A stretch of DNA of 64,000 nucleotides from Paenibacillus mesophilus (lineage in GTDB: Bacteria > Bacillota > Bacilli > Paenibacillales > NBRC-103111), in assembly GCF_005938385.1 (NCBI RefSeq), contig NZ_VCRA01000007.1:1-64000 (forward strand), written 5' to 3'. The notes under the pieces were generated by a model. The model ran no database searches and was not told the origin of the DNA. It saw nothing but the letters and a program-made list of their open reading frames with translations. The translations under genes were made by a program, and so were the position numbers. Below, in pieces: positions 54,869-63,770 of the stretch. The stretch's first letter is position 1. Every line of letters begins with the position of its first letter.

Positions 54869-57067
54869 TCACTCGTCCTTATAAGGCAAGCCGACCTCCA
54901 CCGTCGTGCCGACGTTTTCCCGGCTGCGCACGGTTATCGTGCCGTTATGGTTTTCGATGATGCGCTTGCTTACCATGAAGCCGAGGCCGGTCCCCTTCTC
55001 CTTCGTCGTATAGAACGGCTGCCCCAGCTTGCTTAACAGCGGTTCGGGGATGCCGCATCCTTCGTCGACGATGCTGACGACAATCCGCTCGCGCCCCTGC
55101 CTGCGCATCCGGATATGGATCTTGCCTCCGTCCGGCATCGCTTCGATCGCATTTTTAATGAAATTGATCCATACTTGCTTCAGCTGGTTCTCGTCACACA
55201 GGATGCAGGCCGTCTCGGGATCGAAGTCGGTTACGATCTGCACGTTGCTCATGATCGCCTGCGAATCGAGCAGCGTCTTCACCTGCTTGAGCAGCAGCCC
55301 GACGTCTTTGCGCGTAAACATGACCGTCTGCGGCTTGGCGAGCAGCAGCAGCTCGCTCGATATCATTTCGATGCGCGCGATCTCCGAGAGCATGATATCG
55401 AAATATTGGCGTTTCTCCGTGTAGCCCGATTTCAGCAGCTGGATGAACCCTTTGATCGCGGTGATCGGATTGCGGATTTCATGCGCGATGCCGGCCGCGA
55501 GCTGACCGGCGATCGACAGCTTCTCCGAATTGATCATCAGCTCTTCAGCCTGCTTCCGGTCGGTTATATCTCTAAGCGATACGGAGTATCCCGATATGTT
55601 CCCCTGTTCGTCCCTTAGAGGAAAAGCGGTCAAGTTGACGTTAAGTCTCGTTCCGTCCTTGCACAGCCGGATCGTTTCATAGCTCGGAACCGGCTGACCG
55701 GCATTCAGCAAGGCCAAATTTCGTTTCAGCTCGGGCATCATCTCCGGCGCCACGAAGCGGATATCGATTACGAGCTGGCCTACGATCTCCGCACTGTTCC
55801 AGCCGAATGTCCGTTCGAACGATTCGTTCACCTGAATCAGCCTGTTATCCGCATCGAATACCATAATCGGATCGATATTATGGTCGATAAACGATTCCAG
55901 CCGTTCTTTAGTCGCTCGCAGCTCATTCTCGGCCCGTTTCCGTTTCGTAATGTCTCTTCCGACTCCAAGAATTTTATCCTCTTCGCCTTTCGTGTCGCGG
56001 ACGATTTTGGATGTCGTCTCAATCCAAACGTAGTGCCCGTCCTTATGCAAGATCCGGCACGTATGCGTCTTGGTGTCGGAATGCTCCGAAACAAGCGCCG
56101 CCCCGTCGACGTCCGCATCGTCCGGATGCCGGAACAGCGAGAACGGTTTCCCGATCAGCTCCCACGGCTCGTACCCGAGAACTTTGGTCAAAGCGGGAGA
56201 GATGAACAAGGTCGTGCCGTCCATCGAACTGTACGTAATCATATCCTGTGAATTGTCCGAGATGAGCCGGTACATTTCTTGGCTTTCCTGCAGCTTCTCC
56301 CATAATTCCTTCTGCTTCGAAATGTCCCGCGACAAGCCGTGTACGCCGATGATTTCACCGTCGACGACGATCGGAATGTTCGTCACGTCGAATACGATCC
56401 GGTTCCCCTCGGAGTCTATCCCTACGGCTTCATACCGTTGGGGCATGCCGTTCGCCGCTGCCTGGAACCCGACCTCGGTCTGATGCATGCTCTCCGGAGC
56501 CGTCAGCGATTTTAAATGAAACGGCCGCTCCTTGAAATCATTCGTCCCGTACCCGAACGTTTTATGAAACGTCTGATTCGCGAATGTCAGATAACCATCC
56601 ATGTCCAATGAATAAATCAAATCCGGATGGTGCTCGAAAAGCGACTGATACCTAAGCTTGCTAAGCCTCAGCTCCAGCTCCGACTGTTTCATGCCGGTTA
56701 TATCCGTTATTTGCGAAATGAAAAACTGCGGTTCGCCGTCCCCGTCCCGGAGCAGCGTGGAGCGGAGCAGCACCCAGACGACATGCCCCTTTTTGTGGAT
56801 ATAGCGCTTCTCCAGCTGATACGACTCTCTCTTGCCGTCGAGCAGCTCGCCGATCAGCGCCCAGTTCCGCTTGACGTCATCGGGGTGGGTAATATCCAGA
56901 AACGACAAGCCGGTCAGCTCATCCGCCGTATAGCCTACGATCGAGCAAACGGAGTCGTTCACCTGAATCAACTGCCCGTCCGTGCTTATGATCGCCATCC
57001 CGATCGGCGCATGCACGAACGCCAGTTGAAATATATCCTCATTGCGCAGCAAATGTTTAATGGGCAT
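54869..57067 (-). CDS. Cytoplasmic four-PAS sensor histidine kinase (KinA/KinE-like)
   Basis: 732 aa with no membrane helices. Four PAS/PAC repeats (about 10-130, 135-255, 262-378, 385-505) begin with lines such as GMAIISTDGQLIQVNDSVCS and FVTSNT-like PAC ends (GVHGLSRDIS, GVGRDITKRK). HisKA has His529 in AGQLAAGIAHEIRNPITAIK, very close to the sporulation kinases KinA and KinE. The HATPase has DEGCGIP and KGTGLGFMVSKR. It probably feeds the Spo0F/Spo0A phosphorelay, since no response regulator is adjacent. GGAGG lies eight bases before the ATG. Confidence 0.88.
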   Translation of the reverse strand: MPIKHLLRNEDIFQLAFVHAPIGMAIISTDGQLIQVNDSVCSIVGYTADELTGLSFLDITHPDDVKRNWALIGELLDGKRESYQLEKRYIHKKGHVVWVLLRSTLLRDGDGEPQFFISQITDITGMKQSELELRLSKLRYQSLFEHHPDLIYSLDMDGYLTFANQTFHKTFGYGTNDFKERPFHLKSLTAPESMHQTEVGFQAAANGMPQRYEAVGIDSEGNRIVFDVTNIPIVVDGEIIGVHGLSRDISKQKELWEKLQESQEMYRLISDNSQDMITYSSMDGTTLFISPALTKVLGYEPWELIGKPFSLFRHPDDADVDGAALVSEHSDTKTHTCRILHKDGHYVWIETTSKIVRDTKGEEDKILGVGRDITKRKRAENELRATKERLESFIDHNIDPIMVFDADNRLIQVNESFERTFGWNSAEIVGQLVIDIRFVAPEMMPELKRNLALLNAGQPVPSYETIRLCKDGTRLNVNLTAFPLRDEQGNISGYSVSLRDITDRKQAEELMINSEKLSIAGQLAAGIAHEIRNPITAIKGFIQLLKSGYTEKRQYFDIMLSEIARIEMISSELLLLAKPQTVMFTRKDVGLLLKQVKTLLDSQAIMSNVQIVTDFDPETACILCDENQLKQVWINFIKNAIEAMPDGGKIHIRMRRQGRERIVVSIVDEGCGIPEPLLSKLGQPFYTTKEKGTGLGFMVSKRIIENHNGTITVRSRENVGTTVEVGLPYKDE

Positions 57068-57228
57068 GGGAAGATCCTCCGCGACTAAACTGATCGTTAC
57101 ATTTGTTCGTGAAGGAGCGGTGCTTTTCCTCCGTATCGCCCGCTGCGACAGTTAAAATCAGGAAAAATATTTTGATGCGAAATTCGACATTTTTTTCGGT
57201 TGAAGCCGCGACGCCGCCCTATAACGCC

Positions 57229-57261
57229 GACGGCCGCCCTGCTTCTCGCAGAGCGGCCGTC
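57229..57261 (-). terminator. Hairpin after the SDR gene
   Basis: GACGGCCGC pairs with GCGGCCGTC around a 15-base loop, a few bases after the SDR stop. The T-tract is weak on the minus strand. Confidence 0.5.
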
Positions 57262-57269
57262 GTTTCGTT

Positions 57270-58034
57270 TCAGTGCATCACCCAGCCGCCGTCTACATTG
57301 ACGGTTTGGCCGGTCGTAAAATCGCTGTCGCGCGAAGCGAGGAACAAAAAGGCGCCGACCATGTCCGGCGGCAGCTGGCGGCGCGGGATCGCCTGCTCCT
57401 CGGTCAAATAGAGGCGGGTCTTTTCCCGCTCCGCCGCATCCGGCATGTCGAGGAGCTCCTGCTCGGTCATCACCGCTCCCGGCGATATCGCATTGACCGT
57501 GATCCCGTGCATCCCGACCTCTCTGCTCAGTGCCCGGGTAAAGCCGATAACGCCGCCCTTGGAGGCTACGTAATGGACGAAGCCTTTCTGCCCCCGCCAG
57601 AACGTGACCGAAGAAACGTTTATTATTTTTCCATAGCCTTTCTCGCGCATATGGGGAAACACGGCTTTGCTGGTCAAGAAGCAGGACTTCAAATTAACGG
57701 CCTGCACGCGGTCCCATTCGTCGCCGGTTATTTCATGCCACGCTTTGCGCGGATATATGCCCGCATTGTTGACCAATATATCGACGCCGCCCCAAGCCCG
57801 GTTGACCGTCTCGATCATCGCGTTCACCTGGGCTTCGTCGCTGACGTCCGCGAACACGGCCATCGCTTGCCCGCCGGCGGCTTCGATTTCGGCAACGACG
57901 TCCCGCGCCTTCTGTTCGGAGCCGATATAATTGACGGCGACGCGCGCCCCTTCCGTCGCGAAAGCGAGGCATACTTCCCGGCCGATGCCGGTAGATCCGC
58001 CCGTAACGAGCGCAACTTTATCGTGTAATCTCAT
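57270..58034 (-). CDS. Short-chain dehydrogenase/reductase
   Basis: 254 aa classical SDR. The NAD(P) motif is TGGSTGIG (11-18), NNAG occurs at 89-92, the catalytic Asn is at 114, and Ser141/142 with Y155-V-A-S-K159 form the active site. The C terminus ends TVNVDGGWVMH, typical of sugar or hydroxy-acid dehydrogenases. It is the last gene of a three-gene minus-strand operon with the dehydratase and the M81 peptidase. AAAGGAG precedes the ATG. Confidence 0.92.
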   Translation of the reverse strand: MRLHDKVALVTGGSTGIGREVCLAFATEGARVAVNYIGSEQKARDVVAEIEAAGGQAMAVFADVSDEAQVNAMIETVNRAWGGVDILVNNAGIYPRKAWHEITGDEWDRVQAVNLKSCFLTSKAVFPHMREKGYGKIINVSSVTFWRGQKGFVHYVASKGGVIGFTRALSREVGMHGITVNAISPGAVMTEQELLDMPDAAEREKTRLYLTEEQAIPRRQLPPDMVGAFLFLASRDSDFTTGQTVNVDGGWVMH

Positions 58035-58050
58035 CGCAAGCGCATCTCCT

Positions 58051-59541
58051 TTACTTTCCGTTGAAGCCGTCCTCGAACGGGTACATCGGCCTCGGGATAT
58101 GACGGAACGGCAAGCTCCGCAAGTTGGCGGTGCTCGCTCCGGGCGTATCGAGGATATAGATCTGCCGGGTCAGCAACTCGTACTCGGCGCGGAATTGATT
58201 CGCCGATTTCACCAGCACGAGATCCGCTTCCAGCGGCTCCAGCCCGACGCTCCGATACATGGCCGGATCACCCGTGAATGTAGGGTTCTCCATCAGCAGC
58301 AGCGATATCGTCCCGATGCTTACGACCGCGCATCGTCCCATATTGGCTTCCAGGTTGGAAGCCGCTCCGCCGCCGAAACGGAACTTGCCGCTGCCGATCT
58401 TGACGACCGTCCCTTCGATCTCAATCGGCTGTCCGACCGAGCGGCTGAGTGAATGTCCCACCCGGAGCTTGACGTCCGCTCCCTCTCCCGCTTCCACGGC
58501 AGCATGGGCCGCATCGCGGTCTACCATCGACAGCAAGCAGTTCAATCGCCGGTCCGCGCCCAGCCGAAGCAGCTCGCGGAGCACGAAGCTGCTGTCCCCC
58601 GCCGACCCTGCGCCGGGACTGTCCGCGGAATCGGATAGGACGGCCGGCTCGCCCCGGACCGATTCGGTCGCGAGCTGCCGGACGATTTCCTCGACTTGAT
58701 ATAGCTTGATGTCAAATAGACTCCTCTTGTCCCACATGAGAGCGGCCAGACGATCCGCTTCCCGCTCCGCACACCCGGCGTCTTCGTCCATGACGACAAC
58801 CGAGCAGCCCATCTCCGCAATGTCCAGCCACGGCTGCACGAGGAACAGCGAGGTCAATGCGCTGCGGCCGTCCCGCTCGCCGGCCGACGCCTCCGACCAG
58901 AGCTCTGCCATCGGCCCGCGATAAGTTTCGTGGCGCTCCGCCGGCACGATCATCGGAATTTTCCTCATCCGGATATGCGGCTTCGTTTCTCCGCGTACGA
59001 TGCGAAACAGCAGCTTCGCGGCGCGGTACCCCGTCTCCACATAATCGACATGAGGAAACGTGCGATAGCCTACGATTCCGTTCACTCCATCGACGATTTT
59101 GCGGGTAACGTTCGCATGCGAATCGAGAGTGATGACGATCGGAACGTCCGGACCTACCCGGCTGCGGATCGCTTCGACGATTTCCCCGTCCGCATCGTCT
59201 TCATCCTCGGCAACCCATGCTCCGTGAAGCGAGAACAGCACTCCGTCGCAGGAGGGGATTCGTTCCAGCCTCTCGAGCAAAATATGCTTCAATTCATCCA
59301 GCGTCCTGCGCGGAACTTTGCCCGAAGAGACCGCCTGCGTAAACACAGTGGGAAGCAGCGTTACGCCGGGCGCTTCTTCCGCCGCGGCGCGAACAAATCC
59401 GGCCAGTTCGTTCTCGACCGACTGCGGCTGCAACAGTTCGTCCCCGGTAAGAAAATAATAGTGCTGGAAATCGCGCAATGCGCTGCTCGCTTCGCTGAAC
59501 GTATTGCTTTCCTGGATCATTCCGCCGATTACAATGTTCAT
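58051..59541 (-). CDS. M81-family metallopeptidase (MlrC-like)
   Basis: 496 aa. The M81/MlrC N-terminal signature is IVIGGMIQESNTFSEASS, with DGVLFSLHGAWVAEDEDDAD following. Likely zinc ligands include His in LDSHANV and the FPHVDYVETG block. The C-terminal MlrC_C domain has the family's beta-rich pattern. MlrC hydrolyses a peptide bond in microcystin breakdown, but many family members sit in sugar-acid operons with unknown roles, as here. It lies between the dehydratase and SDR genes with 14-16 base gaps. Confidence 0.88.
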   Translation of the reverse strand: MNIVIGGMIQESNTFSEASSALRDFQHYYFLTGDELLQPQSVENELAGFVRAAAEEAPGVTLLPTVFTQAVSSGKVPRRTLDELKHILLERLERIPSCDGVLFSLHGAWVAEDEDDADGEIVEAIRSRVGPDVPIVITLDSHANVTRKIVDGVNGIVGYRTFPHVDYVETGYRAAKLLFRIVRGETKPHIRMRKIPMIVPAERHETYRGPMAELWSEASAGERDGRSALTSLFLVQPWLDIAEMGCSVVVMDEDAGCAEREADRLAALMWDKRSLFDIKLYQVEEIVRQLATESVRGEPAVLSDSADSPGAGSAGDSSFVLRELLRLGADRRLNCLLSMVDRDAAHAAVEAGEGADVKLRVGHSLSRSVGQPIEIEGTVVKIGSGKFRFGGGAASNLEANMGRCAVVSIGTISLLLMENPTFTGDPAMYRSVGLEPLEADLVLVKSANQFRAEYELLTRQIYILDTPGASTANLRSLPFRHIPRPMYPFEDGFNGK

Positions 59542-59555
59542 GCTTGCCGTCCTCC

Positions 59556-61295
59556 TTACCCTTGAGCGGATGCGCCTTCAAGCGCCGGTTTGGCGAGCCT
59601 TGTATATTGGCCCAGCGCACCTTTATGCCGGATGTCGGGACGTTTCCATTCCGCTTTACGTTTCTCCAGAGCGAGACCGATTTCCTTCTCGTCGTTCGAA
59701 TCGCTGCCATTCAGACGAATAAGGTCGAGGCGCCGTTCCGGGATATCGATCCGCACGATGTCTCCGTTCTCCACGAACGCGATCGGTCCGCCGTCAAGCG
59801 CTTCCGGCCCCACATATCCGATGCACGGCCCGCGGGTCGCGCCGGAGAATCGCCCGTCCGTGACGAGCGCCGTCGACTTGGACAGTACCGGATCGGAGGC
59901 GATCAGCTCGGACATGTAGAACATTTCCGGCATGCCGGTTGCCCGGGGTCCCTGATAGCGGATAATGATCACGTCGCCCGGCTGAAATTCCCGGTTTAAG
60001 TACGCGTCCACCGCCGTCTTCTCGCTGTCGAACACTTTCGCCGGCCCTTCATGCACCATCATTTCGGCCACGACGGCCGATTTTTTGATCGTCGCCCCTT
60101 TCGGAGCCAAGCTGCCTTTCAACAGCGCCATCGAGCCTTCCGACTTGAGCGGCTTCGAGATCGGATAGATGACGTCCCTTTTGTTCAGCTTATAATTCGC
60201 GAGAAACATCTCCGCATAATTCGGCATTTCGCTCTTGGCGAACTGCTCCAGATTGTCTCCGATCGTCCGCCCCGTTACCGTCAAGCAATCGAGATGAAGG
60301 TGGTTTCTCAGCTCCTTCATGACCATCGGCACTCCGCCCGCGTACCAGAACAGCTCCGTCGGGTATTTGCCCGCCGTCTTCGTATCGACCAGTACGGGAA
60401 TTTCGCGGTGAATCGCGTCGAACGTTTCCGCGCTCAGCTCGATCCCGATCTCGCCCGCTATGGCGATCAAGTGCATGACGGCGTTTAGCGACCCCCCGAT
60501 CGCCGAGTGGATCATGATGGCGTTCTCGAACGCCTTCTTCGTCAATATGCGCGACGGCGTCAATCCGGTGCGCATGAGCTCCATCACCTGCTGTCCTGCG
60601 GCTCTCGCCATCCGGCGAATTTCCGCATTCGTCGCGGGAATGAGCGCCGACCATGGGAGCGCCAGGCCGAGCGCTTCCGCCATCACCTGCATCGTCGCCG
60701 CCGTACCCATATATTGACAAGCGCCGCACGTCGGGCAGCACGCCCGCTGGAACGCCAGAAACTGCTCTTTGGTCATGTTCTTCTCTTTCACTTCGACGCT
60801 CATATGCCACAGCTCTTCGTTCGATTTCATACACGGCCCGGCGCCCATCGCTCCGCCGGGCACATGGATGGACGGGATGTCGAGCCGCGCGATCGCCATC
60901 AGATGGGCGGGAACCGCCTTATCTCCGGCCGAGCTCAGCACCATCGCGTCAAAAGGCGTCGCCTTCACGTGGATTTCCACCATCGATGCGATGAAGTCTC
61001 TGGATGCAAGCGAATAGTGCATCCCGTCATGAGCCTGTGCGATGCCGTCGCATATATCGGTCGTCGTATAGCGGGCCGGCTTGCCTCCCGCCTGCAGCAC
61101 GCCCTTCTCCGCTTCTCCGGTAAGCTCGTCGAGATGGTACGAGCTCGGATGGCTCGAACCCGCCGTGCTTTCCACGAGCACCTGTACTTTATCCAAATCG
61201 GCCACTGACCAATCCATCGACATACGTAAAGCGTCGCCTTCGAAGCTCATGCTTCTTACTTGCTGGCTGCGCAGCCCTTCCGGTGTTGTGCTCAC
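59556..61295 (-). CDS. IlvD/Edd-family dehydratase
   Basis: 579 aa from a GTG at 61295, with GAGAGGGG about 10 bases upstream; the alternative ATG at 61325 has no site. The family cysteines that bind an Fe-S cluster appear in YTTTDICDGIAQ, AGPCMKS and RACCPTCGACQYMGTAATM. It dehydrates dihydroxy acids. The operon with an SDR, an M81 peptidase and a GntR/FCD regulator points to sugar-acid catabolism rather than branched-chain amino-acid synthesis. Confidence 0.85.
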   Translation of the reverse strand: MSTTPEGLRSQQVRSMSFEGDALRMSMDWSVADLDKVQVLVESTAGSSHPSSYHLDELTGEAEKGVLQAGGKPARYTTTDICDGIAQAHDGMHYSLASRDFIASMVEIHVKATPFDAMVLSSAGDKAVPAHLMAIARLDIPSIHVPGGAMGAGPCMKSNEELWHMSVEVKEKNMTKEQFLAFQRACCPTCGACQYMGTAATMQVMAEALGLALPWSALIPATNAEIRRMARAAGQQVMELMRTGLTPSRILTKKAFENAIMIHSAIGGSLNAVMHLIAIAGEIGIELSAETFDAIHREIPVLVDTKTAGKYPTELFWYAGGVPMVMKELRNHLHLDCLTVTGRTIGDNLEQFAKSEMPNYAEMFLANYKLNKRDVIYPISKPLKSEGSMALLKGSLAPKGATIKKSAVVAEMMVHEGPAKVFDSEKTAVDAYLNREFQPGDVIIIRYQGPRATGMPEMFYMSELIASDPVLSKSTALVTDGRFSGATRGPCIGYVGPEALDGGPIAFVENGDIVRIDIPERRLDLIRLNGSDSNDEKEIGLALEKRKAEWKRPDIRHKGALGQYTRLAKPALEGASAQG

Positions 61296-61335
61296 AATCG
61301 TTTTTCCCCTCTCCGGTCGTTTCATAACAATGCTG

Positions 61336-61373
61336 ACAATAATAAGTATAAATGATAATGTAAGATTGTCAAC
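61336..61373 (-). promoter_or_regulatory. SigA-type promoter of the dehydratase operon
   Basis: On the minus strand: -35 TTGACA (61368-61373), a 16-base spacer and -10 TATACT (61346-61351). GACAAT and ATTGTC form an inverted repeat across the promoter (61336-61371). An AAGTATA word overlapping the -10 recurs in the palindrome upstream of the GntR gene. Confidence 0.75.
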
Positions 61374-61424
61374 AATATTACTGAAGTTTGTTTGCTAAAT
61401 ATTTGCAGAGAGCTGGGGTGGTCC

Positions 61425-61630
61425 TATAACGCTCAAATGTACCTTATTTCCGAGAAGTTGGCGATTCGGCAGTCGAGTAGTGTTCATATGTACCTTATCG
61501 CATCCTTTCCTAGACGATTTTCGCTGTGAAGTATGCGGTGAGGAGGCGATAACGATCAAATGTACCTTATTTCCGCTAATTGGGTCTTTCAACCGACTAA
61601 TAGTGTTCATATGTACCTTATCGCATCCTT
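61425..61630. repeat. 123-bp tandem repeat with fourfold ATGTACCTTAT core
   Basis: Two copies of a unit 123 bases apart. Each has a left block (ATAACG-TCAAATGTACCTTAT plus TTCCG, at 61426 and 61549) and a right block (TAGTGTTCATATGTACCTTA plus TCGCATCCTT, at 61478 and 61601). The 11-mer ATGTACCTTAT appears four times. The spacer sequence between blocks is diverged. It lies in the divergent intergenic region between the dehydratase operon and the GntR gene. Confidence 0.8.
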
Positions 61631-61674
61631 GCGGGCGATATTGAGGCCGCATAGAGACCCGATCGATCAGTACT

Positions 61675-61684
61675 AAGTATACTT
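61675..61684. promoter_or_regulatory. Candidate GntR operator AAGTATACTT
   Basis: A perfect 10-base palindrome about 100 bases before the GntR start. Its half AAGTATA also occurs at the -10 of the dehydratase promoter (61345-61351). An inferred binding site of the FCD regulator. Confidence 0.35.
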
Positions 61685-61787
61685 TTCTAATAAGATTACC
61701 CCGAATTGATGTCCTAATGTTTACAATCGTCTTTTTTTCCCTTACTATGAAGGAATGTGAACCTATAAGCTAAGGAAGTGCCGATCC

Positions 61788-62441
61788 ATGTCTCAATTCC
61801 GTTTCGACGAACAAAAAGCGACGTCGCTGCGTCATAAAATTACCGAAGATATACGCAGGGCGATTTTTCAAGGCAAATTAAATCCCGGAGACCGTCTGCG
61901 CGAGGTGGAAATATCGAAGCAGATGGGCGTAAGCCGCGGGCCCGTCCGCGAAGCGATCCGCATGCTCGAGCAGGAAGGGCTGCTCGTATCGCTTCCATAC
62001 AAAGAAACGACGGTCGCGGAAATATCCGGCGAGGAAGTTCGAGACGTCCTGAACCCGATCCGTCTCATTATCGAGAATTATGCGATCCGCAAAGCGCTGC
62101 CGAACATCGGCGAACGCGAGCTCGAACGGCTCGCTTCCTTCGTACTCGACATGAAGGACGGCGCGGAGCAGAACAATTTGGACAAGATCGTAGAAGCCGA
62201 TCTCGCCTTCCACGAGTATGTGCTCGGGCTAGCGGACATGCCGGGGCTGCTCAGCACCTGGACTTCGATCTACAACCGGATCCATCTCCATTTCATGATT
62301 CAGGGCAAAGCGTACGAGGATTTGAACGACTTGTGGAGGGAACACGACAAGCTGCTGCTGGCGATCCGGCAAGGCGATCCCGACACGATCGAACAAGCTT
62401 GGGCCGAGCATATCGGCACGTACAGAACGGCCGAAGCATAA
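61788..62441 (+). CDS. GntR-family (FadR/FCD) transcriptional regulator
   Basis: 217 aa. The winged HTH (about 15-75) has LNPGDRLREVEISKQMGVSR, then GPVREAIRMLEQEGLLVS. The FCD ligand domain (85-215) includes EADLAFHEYVLGLADM and the conserved HDKLLLAIRQGD with metal-binding Asp and His. Such regulators sense organic or sugar acids. It is divergent from the dehydratase-M81-SDR operon, its likely target, and 79 bases upstream of the C-S lyase gene. AAGGAAG precedes the ATG. Confidence 0.9.
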   Translation: MSQFRFDEQKATSLRHKITEDIRRAIFQGKLNPGDRLREVEISKQMGVSRGPVREAIRMLEQEGLLVSLPYKETTVAEISGEEVRDVLNPIRLIIENYAIRKALPNIGERELERLASFVLDMKDGAEQNNLDKIVEADLAFHEYVLGLADMPGLLSTWTSIYNRIHLHFMIQGKAYEDLNDLWREHDKLLLAIRQGDPDTIEQAWAEHIGTYRTAEA

Positions 62442-62520
62442 CGGCTCCTCTAGCACTCTTCCGGCTGTATGGCCTTTAACAGCCGATCCGACAAACTACT
62501 ACTTCTATGGAGGGATTTAC

Positions 62521-63693
62521 GTGACATTCGATTTCGACCGCCGCATCGACCGCCGCAATACGCGTTCCTACAAATGGGATCAGAACGGGAAGCTGTACGG
62601 GGATCCCGACGTTCTGCCGCTGTGGGTTGCCGACATGGATTTCCCGAGTCCTCCGGCCGTTCGCGAGGTGCTGGAGAAAAGAGCGGCGCTCGGCATATAC
62701 GGCTATGCGATCCGCACGGACAGCTATTTGGAATCGATCGTCCAATGGTTCCAAAGAAGACACGGCTGGACGATAGAGCCGCAATGGATTACGGACACGC
62801 CGAGCGTCGTCACCTCGCTCAGTATCGCGGTCGAGCAGTTCAGCGAGCCCGGTAGCGACGTCGTGCTGCAATCGCCGGTGTATTACCCCTTCTACGATGT
62901 CATCCGGAGCAACGGCAGAAACGTAGTCAAAAATCCGCTGCTGCTGCGCGACGGGAAACTTCAAATGGATTATGAGCAGCTCGAATCGCTGTTTCGGAAC
63001 GGGGCCAAGCTGCTGCTGCTGTGCAGTCCGCACAACCCCGGAGGGCGGGTATGGGACCGCGCGGATTTGCTCCGGCTCGGCGAGCTGTGCCTGACCTACG
63101 GCGTCACGGTCGTTTCCGACGAAATCCACTGCGACCTTGCGCTGCCCGGACATAAGCACATCCCGTTCGCCTCGCTCTCTCCGGAGCTGGCCGACATTAC
63201 GATCAGCTGCCTCGCGGCAACGAAAACGTTCAACCTGCCGGGACTGCACACGTCGTATACGGTCATATCGAATCCGGCGCTGAAGCGCAAGTTCGAGAAC
63301 CGGATTAAAGCGCTCAGCCTGCATATGGCGCAGCATTTCGCCCAAGACGCGGTGGAAGCCGCTTACCGGGAAGGCGACGCTTGGCTGGACGCGATGCTCG
63401 CCTATGTGTCCGGCAATATCGATTACGCGATCGATTATTTGGCCGAGCATTTGCCGGAGGTGAAGCCGGTCCGGCCGGAAGGAACGTACTTGCTCTGGAT
63501 CGATTGCCGCGGACTCGGCCTCGATGTGCCCGGCTTGAAGGATCTGATGTACCGCAAGGCAAAAGTCGTGTTCAACGAAGGCTCCACATTCGGCGACGAG
63601 GGCGAAGGCTGGCTCCGCATCAATCTCGCCTGTCCGCGCTCGATCGTCGAGGAAGCGCTGGAATCGTTTTGCCGCGCGGCCGCGAGCCGGTAA
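62521..63693 (+). CDS. PatB/MalY-like cystathionine beta-lyase (PLP enzyme)
   Basis: 390 aa. Fold-type I aminotransferase of the PatB/MalY subgroup: LPLWVADMDFPSPPAV near the N terminus, SPHNPGGRVW for substrate binding, VVSDEIHCDL for the PLP ring Asp, and the Schiff-base Lys235 in CLAATKTFNLPG. It cleaves C-S bonds in cystathionine or cysteine conjugates. GTG start with GGAGGG seven bases upstream. It may be co-transcribed with the GntR gene. A bidirectional terminator follows. Confidence 0.92.
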   Translation: MTFDFDRRIDRRNTRSYKWDQNGKLYGDPDVLPLWVADMDFPSPPAVREVLEKRAALGIYGYAIRTDSYLESIVQWFQRRHGWTIEPQWITDTPSVVTSLSIAVEQFSEPGSDVVLQSPVYYPFYDVIRSNGRNVVKNPLLLRDGKLQMDYEQLESLFRNGAKLLLLCSPHNPGGRVWDRADLLRLGELCLTYGVTVVSDEIHCDLALPGHKHIPFASLSPELADITISCLAATKTFNLPGLHTSYTVISNPALKRKFENRIKALSLHMAQHFAQDAVEAAYREGDAWLDAMLAYVSGNIDYAIDYLAEHLPEVKPVRPEGTYLLWIDCRGLGLDVPGLKDLMYRKAKVVFNEGSTFGDEGEGWLRINLACPRSIVEEALESFCRAAASR

Positions 63694-63710
63694 CATGTAC
63701 CGGACAGCGA

Positions 63711-63748
63711 AAAAAAGCCGGACCTCAACTCGGGTCCGGCCTTTTTCC
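63711..63748. terminator. Bidirectional terminator
   Basis: A run of A, then GCCGGACC and GGTCCGGC pairing around CTCAACTCG, followed by CTTTTT. It serves both the C-S lyase gene and the convergent AraC gene. Confidence 0.85.
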
Positions 63749-63770
63749 GTATGAAACCGCCGCCGCCAAG

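Noticed and set aside
59556..61295. Assignment as biosynthetic ilvD
   Set aside because: The family fits, but no isoleucine/valine genes are adjacent, and the operon partners and FCD regulator point to catabolism.
61425..61630. CRISPR array
   Set aside because: Only two unit copies with two block types, spacers are partly similar, and no cas genes are visible.
61395..61652. 85-codon frame encoding repeated GCDKVHMNT and GNKVHL peptides
   Set aside because: It is just the translation of the 123-bp tandem repeat; no ribosome binding site and no other sign of coding.
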